From CAILUG01 sp038125665 (lineage in GTDB: Bacteria > Pseudomonadota > Gammaproteobacteria > Pseudomonadales > Pseudohongiellaceae), in assembly GCA_038125665.1 (NCBI GenBank), contig JAYPEI010000026.1, positions 1 through 18,746 on the forward strand: DNA of 18,746 nucleotides. The letters run 5' to 3'. The notes under the pieces were generated by a model, which saw nothing but the letters and a program-made list of their open reading frames with translations, did no database searches and was not told the origin of the DNA. Made by a program: the position numbers and the translations under genes. Of the stretch, positions 15,160 to 18,746 are shown in pieces. How positions within the stretch are numbered: position 1 is the first letter of the stretch; the number at the start of each line of letters is the position of its first letter.

Positions 15160-15468
15160 TTAGAGTAGTTTTTCAAGCTCTATGAACTTATCTGCAATCT
15201 TCATGCTATCTAGAGGATAGGCGCCGCGAGCAATGGCAGATCGAAGCTCTTCAACTTTTTTATGGTCGAACTCAGCTTCCTGTAATGCTTCGGTCACATT
15301 ATCAGATAAAGCCAGCGCATCCTGGGACTCGGTAGTACCAGTATTACTCAAAGAGCTATCAGTAGTTGTAGCAACCGGATCTTTAGTGCTGTCATTTTTG
15401 ACGTTTTTTCGTTCCAGTTGACCGGTCGCATTAGGACCTAAGGGCATGTTTTGATTAATAGTAGACAT
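15160..15468 (-). CDS. flgM: Anti-sigma-28 factor FlgM
   Basis: FlgM binds FliA and keeps late genes off until it is exported through the finished hook. The 102 residues match the family (about 95-107). The N-terminal half is polar and low-complexity, as expected for a disordered export substrate. The C-terminal helices hold the sigma-binding part: KKVEELRSAIARGAYPLDSM (about 70-89) then KIADKFIELEKLL. A sigma-28 promoter lies 36-62 bp upstream, giving the known negative feedback. A possible GAGGAAGG ribosome-binding site precedes the ATG. Confidence 0.95.
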   Translation of the reverse strand: MSTINQNMPLGPNATGQLERKNVKNDSTKDPVATTTDSSLSNTGTTESQDALALSDNVTEALQEAEFDHKKVEELRSAIARGAYPLDSMKIADKFIELEKLL

Positions 15469-15503
15469 TTCATCCTTCCTCTTCAGAGGGCTTTACATCA
15501 TAT

Positions 15504-15530
15504 ATGTCGGTGCCTAAAGTGCAAACTTTA
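15504..15530 (-). promoter_or_regulatory. Sigma-28 promoter of flgMN
   Basis: On the minus strand TAAAGTTT (15530-15523, perfect -35), 11-base spacer, ACCGACAT (15511-15504). Start expected near 15496, about 28 bases before the flgM ATG. The -35 box is also one arm of a perfect 6-bp inverted repeat (TAAAGT-GCAA-ACTTTA, 15515-15530). Confidence 0.82.
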
Positions 15531-15577
15531 ATTTTTTTTAAAAAAATAAAACCTTAATTTTCATTAGCTTACTATTT

Positions 15578-16663
15578 TTAGGGCAAAGTGGCAAAACCTA
15601 TAGCAGTCACAATCCCTTCTACAACCTGCCCTGAATCTTCATTTCTAAGTCGGATCCTCTGACCGATTTCTGCAGAACTTTCCGCAATCATTTGAGTTGA
15701 GATATTTATTTGACCGCGTTCAACACTAACCTTAACTACTTGTCCTTTTTGAATTGCGGGAATTATTCTTAGCTGGGAAAGCCGAAGAGCTTGGCCTGGG
15801 ATAAGTTGAGACGTTGCTACAGCATATGGTAATTGATTCAAGTCAATTAGGGCATCAGTTGGGACGCGGCCCCAAAAATCAGTCAAATGCACCATATCTT
15901 CTTTTACCGGTGTGCCACGAGAGACAGGACTTTTAACCTCCAAAACTCTTTTTTTAGGTAGCACATCATTCCTATCTAATCGATGGCCTGCACTGAGAGC
16001 ACGTACTGCTTTTGCATTGAGCACCTTGTTATTATCGTGAAGTTTGTTTTGAAACTGAGACGCTGGTAAGGACTCTTGCTCATACATGGAGCGGGTTATC
16101 AGATCACCTTTGCCTACATCTTGAGTAAGTTTGAAGACTAGCACTACATCATCAAGTAAGGCTTCATTAAAGCGCTGACCTGAACGGACTGAAGTTTTTA
16201 TAAAGCGCCCTTCCCATTCTATGTCTAATGTGTCGCCATTGGTGAGGTCAGAATCAGTTAGTAGGCTGCCAGCTTCAAGATCTTTGGAAAAAATTGCCAC
16301 ACTGTCTATATTTTCATAAGAAACTTGTAAGAAAAGAGTCCAATCTTTCGTGCTGCAAGATGCTTTTAAGCTGGTCTTAGAAGTAAACGGAAAGCTAAAT
16401 TCAAATCCAGTATTGCACTCAGGTATTTCGATTCGACTGTCCGGTGCGCTTAATGTAGGCTTACCTTCAGGAAGTTCACTCTGGGTAGTAATAAATTTTT
16501 CTGCTTGTTCTAGAAGAGTATCCAAATCAGTATGCGGTAAAGCTTCTTGAGCGTAACTTGACGCTAAAAAGACAAAAGTGAGGAGTAAGCATCCTAAAAA
16601 AGGCAAAGTAACGCCTTGGTGAAGACAGAGCTTTTTAATTTTTGTAAAGAGTTGGCTTCTCAT
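15578..16663 (-). CDS. flgA: FlgA, P-ring assembly chaperone, extended with tandem SAF units
   Basis: FlgA is the periplasmic chaperone that helps FlgI form the P ring. At 361 residues it is far longer than the usual 220-250. Residues 1-38 are a signal peptide (hydrophobic core FLGCLLLTFVFL, cleavage after SYA). After an N-terminal domain with a Cys pair (C83, C103), three SAF-like units follow: about 122-170 (DLEAGSLLTDSDL), 173-235 (DVGKGDLITRS and LSAGHRLDRNDV) and 239-299 (PVSRGTPVKED and LIPGQALRLSQLR). The end (300-361) is the canonical FlgA C-terminus with GQRIRLRNEDSGQVVEGIV. No good ribosome-binding site precedes the ATG. It is divergent from the 16734 gene. Confidence 0.9.
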   Translation of the reverse strand: MRSQLFTKIKKLCLHQGVTLPFLGCLLLTFVFLASSYAQEALPHTDLDTLLEQAEKFITTQSELPEGKPTLSAPDSRIEIPECNTGFEFSFPFTSKTSLKASCSTKDWTLFLQVSYENIDSVAIFSKDLEAGSLLTDSDLTNGDTLDIEWEGRFIKTSVRSGQRFNEALLDDVVLVFKLTQDVGKGDLITRSMYEQESLPASQFQNKLHDNNKVLNAKAVRALSAGHRLDRNDVLPKKRVLEVKSPVSRGTPVKEDMVHLTDFWGRVPTDALIDLNQLPYAVATSQLIPGQALRLSQLRIIPAIQKGQVVKVSVERGQINISTQMIAESSAEIGQRIRLRNEDSGQVVEGIVTAIGFATLP

Positions 16664-16671
16664 GCCGATGA
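16645..16671 (+). promoter_or_regulatory. Sigma-28 promoter of the 16734-18063 gene pair
   Basis: TAAAGAGT (16645-16652), 11-base spacer, GCCGATGA (16664-16671). Fourteen of sixteen positions of TAAAGTTT-N11-GCCGATAA would need checking; by eye 13 match with exact spacing. The -35 and spacer lie inside the first codons of the divergent flgA. Start expected near 16679, about 55 bases before the ATG at 16734. Confidence 0.75.
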
Positions 16672-16733
16672 CTATATGAGAAACAACAAGCAGCGTAAAG
16701 CTATAAAATTTAGTTCTAATATGAGATTAGCTA

Positions 16734-17033
16734 ATGGTTTCAAAGGTTCTTAGTAAATCTGGCATCAAGAAAGCCCGTGAAAAAGTGACAAAAGTTAGGG
16801 AAAAAAAGGTGCCAGAGCCGATGGCATCTGAGGATCTAGCACAAATTTACAAGCAACGACCAGAAACTAATGAAAGTTTAGATGACAAACTTATAAAGAA
16901 TGAGATAGTAGATTCTGTTTCAATGGTGAAAAAAGTACAAAAAACAGCATTGGATCTAGAAAAAATAAAACGTAGAACTAAACTTTTACGATCAGACGTC
17001 GATTTTCTTCTAGAAATGATTAAAGTGAAATAA
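16734..17033 (+). CDS. Small basic helical protein of unknown function
   Basis: A 99-residue soluble protein with no signal peptide or membrane segment. The first 26 residues are very basic (SGIKKAREKVTKVREKKV). The C-terminal part (about 50-99) is a likely amphipathic helix or short coiled coil (KKVQKTALDLEKIKRRTKLL, then DFLLEMIKVK). GAGA seven bases before the ATG is a modest ribosome-binding site. It follows a strong sigma-28 promoter and is 16 bp from the membrane protein gene at 17050, so they form a two-gene late flagellar operon. I do not recognise a family. Confidence 0.7.
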   Translation: MVSKVLSKSGIKKAREKVTKVREKKVPEPMASEDLAQIYKQRPETNESLDDKLIKNEIVDSVSMVKKVQKTALDLEKIKRRTKLLRSDVDFLLEMIKVK

Positions 17034-17049
17034 GTGACAGGTTAATTGT

Positions 17050-18063
17050 ATGGCAGATAACGACCCAAAAATAGGTGAAGCTGAAGAAGATAAAGTCAAA
17101 GTGAATGACGAGAGTAATTTGCTGGATGCTGACACCGATGGAGCTGTTGATGAATCTGTTAATCAGGAAAAATCTGCAGAGGCACCTAATTCAGCGGAAA
17201 ATAAGCCTCAATCCAAAAAAAATAAAAACACAAAGAACAGCTCCAAAGATGAAGCTGTTGGTACAAAATTAGAAGTATTGGAAGAAGTTGATGAAAGCCA
17301 GTTAGGGGTGCTTACAGAGAGTCTCCTAAGCACGGGCGAGGATATGAGTAAATTACTCAAGGCCACGAATTCTTTGACAGATAGGCTCAAAGATGTTTCA
17401 AACCGCTACTCTGGCTTAGTTAACAGCTACGACCATCTGATTAAGAAAAAAGATAAGCACTTACTGTATCTCATGGCTAGTAGTATCGGAGTGATTGTAA
17501 TTTCATTAGCACTCGTTGTTGTCATGAGCTTTAGCTTTAGCAAGCAAGTGAATAATATGAACGCCTTGTCGATGAGTCTTACCAAGAGGATAGCAGAGGT
17601 TAACAGTGGTCTAGTCACTTTTGAGGAGCTTAATGCTTCCATCCGTGCACTGGATGAGTCGACTTTACAGTTAGCTCAACAGGTCGAGGCACAGCAAAAG
17701 AAAGTACAAGATGTTGCCGATCAGATAGGAATTGACACAAGGGATCAGATTGAACAATCAAAGCTTCTTCTTTCCGAGCAAATGAATTCATTGGGCACTA
17801 CAGTTACGGCTCTACAAAGAGAGAGTCAAAATCAACAATACTATGTTAATCAAAACAGCACTGCCGTGCAGGGTTTACAGTCAGAGTTAGAGGTAATGCG
17901 CGGAAGTGTTGGACAGTTAATCGCCCTGAAAAACTCAGTTGATGCTTTGGTGGTACTTGAGAGGGAACGCTATATAGAGGCAATCCAGTCAAAGTCCACC
18001 GAAACTATACAAAGCGCGACTGAGGATGATGGTGTTATTAGTTTTTACACAAACCAGAATTAA
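17050..18063 (+). CDS. Single-pass membrane coiled-coil protein of unknown function
   Basis: A 337-residue protein. Residues 1-75 are acidic then Lys-rich and probably disordered (PQSKKNKNTKNSSK). A helical part follows (about 84-135), then one membrane helix (about 138-161), preceded by KKKDKH, so the N-terminal part should be cytoplasmic. Residues about 165-310 form a long periplasmic coiled coil (QQVEAQQKKVQDVADQIG and similar, Gln- and Ser-rich). No HAMP, receptor signalling, OmpA-like or MotB plug motif is visible. Ribosome-binding AGG lies 8 bases before the ATG. Control by a sigma-28 promoter suggests a late motility role, such as a stator- or envelope-associated factor; this is inference. 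Confidence 0.8.
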   Translation: MADNDPKIGEAEEDKVKVNDESNLLDADTDGAVDESVNQEKSAEAPNSAENKPQSKKNKNTKNSSKDEAVGTKLEVLEEVDESQLGVLTESLLSTGEDMSKLLKATNSLTDRLKDVSNRYSGLVNSYDHLIKKKDKHLLYLMASSIGVIVISLALVVVMSFSFSKQVNNMNALSMSLTKRIAEVNSGLVTFEELNASIRALDESTLQLAQQVEAQQKKVQDVADQIGIDTRDQIEQSKLLLSEQMNSLGTTVTALQRESQNQQYYVNQNSTAVQGLQSELEVMRGSVGQLIALKNSVDALVVLERERYIEAIQSKSTETIQSATEDDGVISFYTNQN

Positions 18064-18106
18064 ATTCCTAGTTAGCATCGTCTCCATTTCTTTGCCTTGC
18101 TTAAAC

Positions 18107-18134
18107 GAAGTGGCATTTAGTTGCCGCTTTCTTG
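18107..18134 (+). terminator. Possible intrinsic terminator after the 17050 gene
   Basis: AAGTGGCA (18108-18115), a six-base loop, TGCCGCTT (18122-18129) form an 8-bp stem with one G-U pair, followed by TTCTT. It lies 45 bp after the stop codon and before the flgB promoter. The T-tract is short, so termination may be partial. Confidence 0.45.
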
Positions 18135-18244
18135 CCAAATTGACTTTATGCCTCAGATAACAACTCCAAAAAGATCTGGGCAAGAAAAATTTAAGTTATT
18201 GACATAAATAGGAAATAATAATTTAGGATAAAAATAAAAAAAGC

Positions 18245-18260
18245 TGGCACATATCCTGCT
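18245..18260 (+). promoter_or_regulatory. Sigma-54 promoter of the flgB operon
   Basis: TGGCAC (18245-18250), five bases, CTGCT (18256-18260). The GG and GC doublets are exactly 10 bases apart and the -24 box is perfect. Start expected near 18271, about 31 bases before the flgB ATG. The AT-rich DNA upstream (18180-18240) could aid bending for an enhancer-bound activator. Confidence 0.85.
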
Positions 18261-18263
18261 TAA

Positions 18264-18301
18264 CCACTGGTGTGTGAAAACTATTAACGTGGTACCAGTG
18301 G
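18264..18301. repeat. 8-bp inverted repeat between flgB promoter and start codon
   Basis: CCACTGGT (18264-18271) and ACCAGTGG (18294-18301) are perfect inverted copies 22 bases apart. The left arm spans the expected transcription start and the right arm touches the flgB ATG. The left arm is itself part of the near-palindrome ACCACTGGT. It could be a protein-binding site; because most of the left arm would lie before the start of the transcript, an RNA hairpin is unlikely. Confidence 0.4.
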
Positions 18302-18700
18302 ATGAATATCCTAGACAACTATCTTGCAATTAACGGCAATGCATTAACCGTTCGCAACGAGCGCATGCAACTTATTGCTGAAAATATTGCCAATGCATCT
18401 ACACCAAACTTTAAAGCAAAGGACCTAGATTTTGCCAAAGCTATGGCAAAGTTTCAGGCCAAAGAAACTGCTTTGGTGGCAACTGACGACCTCCATATCG
18501 GCATACCAAAGAATTTCGGTACTAGCACAGATGATGCCCTTGTCTACCGAATTCCTCTTAGCCCCAGCTTAGATAACAACACTGTTGAGCTCAGTATAGA
18601 GCAAGCAAACTACGGTAAGGCGGCTGCACAGTACCAAGCTTCTCTACAATTTCTAGAGGGCCGCATTAGCGGCCTACGCAAAGCATTGAGGGGTGACTAA
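18302..18700 (+). CDS. flgB: Flagellar proximal rod protein FlgB
   Basis: FlgB is part of the proximal rod, exported by the flagellar type III system without a cleaved signal. The 132 residues match the family (about 130-140). The N-terminal rod signature is LIAENIANASTPNFKAKDLDF (about 24-44). The C-terminal helix ANYGKAAAQYQASLQFLEGR carries the usual heptad pattern. The upstream ribosome-binding site is weak (CAGTGG touching the ATG). The stop overlaps the flgC start (TAATG). It begins the flgBC... rod-hook operon behind a sigma-54 promoter. Confidence 0.96.
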   Translation: MNILDNYLAINGNALTVRNERMQLIAENIANASTPNFKAKDLDFAKAMAKFQAKETALVATDDLHIGIPKNFGTSTDDALVYRIPLSPSLDNNTVELSIEQANYGKAAAQYQASLQFLEGRISGLRKALRGD

Positions 18701-18746
18701 TGGCTCTTGATAAGGTCATGACAATCGCTGCATCAGCGATGAATGC
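18700..18746 (+). CDS. flgC: Flagellar rod protein FlgC, first 15 codons
   Basis: The ATG at 18700 shares its A with the flgB stop. The visible residues, MALDKVMTIAASAMN, fit the start of FlgC, where a helix ending in (A/G)SAMNAQ is typical. The rest is beyond the window. The order flgB-flgC is near universal, which supports the call. Confidence 0.85.
   Translation, partial: MALDKVMTIAASAMN

Noticed and set aside
15531..15550. A/T palindrome between flgA and flgM as a terminator
   Set aside because: The stem has no G-C pairs, so it would not stop transcription; read-through from flgA into flgMN is possible.
18111..18125. Second sigma-54-like site (TGGCAT...TTGCC) upstream of flgB
   Set aside because: The GG-GC distance is 9, not 10; the similarity is explained by the hairpin that may be a terminator.
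1..18746. Insertion sequences, tRNA or rRNA genes, attachment sites
   Set aside because: No transposase, integrase, terminal inverted repeats with target duplications, or tRNA-like folds were seen.

Overview
The window looks like chromosomal DNA of a motile, moderately AT-rich gammaproteobacterium. The yrfG-hslR pair, a gammaproteobacterial-type gshA, dsbB, cysQ and a Vibrio-like flgP/flgT next to flgA-flgM-flgN support this. The species cannot be named from the sequence alone.

Layout. (1) 1-1181: the 5' part of a secreted protein built of 9-residue Pro/Gly repeats (minus strand, cut by the window edge), then a small secreted protein of unknown function behind a near-perfect flagellar sigma-28 promoter. 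(2) 1185-5399: housekeeping genes dsbB, gshA, hslR and yrfG (minus) and cysQ (plus). (3) 5341-11016: one compact minus-strand flagellar operon, flhA - flhF-like - flhG/fleN - fliA - two unknown genes, with ORFs overlapping or nearly touching except for one 46-bp gap, behind a good sigma-54 promoter. (4) 11115-14748: a plus-strand operon behind a sigma-28 promoter: flgP, flgT, a LysM/FimV-like periplasmic protein, a FliK-like protein and an FlhB C-domain homologue (FhlB). (5) 14755-16663: flgA, flgM and flgN on the minus strand, with a sigma-28 promoter directly before flgM. (6) 16645-18063: a sigma-28 promoter overlapping the start of flgA fires the other way into two unknown genes, one encoding a single-pass membrane coiled-coil protein. 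(7) 18245-end: a sigma-54 promoter, flgB and the start of flgC.

How it works together. The two sigma-54 promoters control early structural/export genes (flhA operon, which includes fliA; flgB operon). FliA made from the first operon would then fire the sigma-28 promoters, including that of its own anti-sigma factor flgM. Four sigma-28 promoters of TAAAG-type -35, 11-bp spacer and (A/G)CCGA-type -10 are visible, plus a possible fifth inside flgT. They tie three genes of unknown function (at 651, 16734, 17050) to the late flagellar regulon.

Most unusual points: the gene in the flhF position keeps the FlhF N-terminal segment but has no GTPase domain; two unknown genes follow fliA, where chemotaxis genes often sit in polar-flagellate relatives; FlgA carries about three SAF-like units; and unknown secreted and membrane proteins sit under sigma-28 control.
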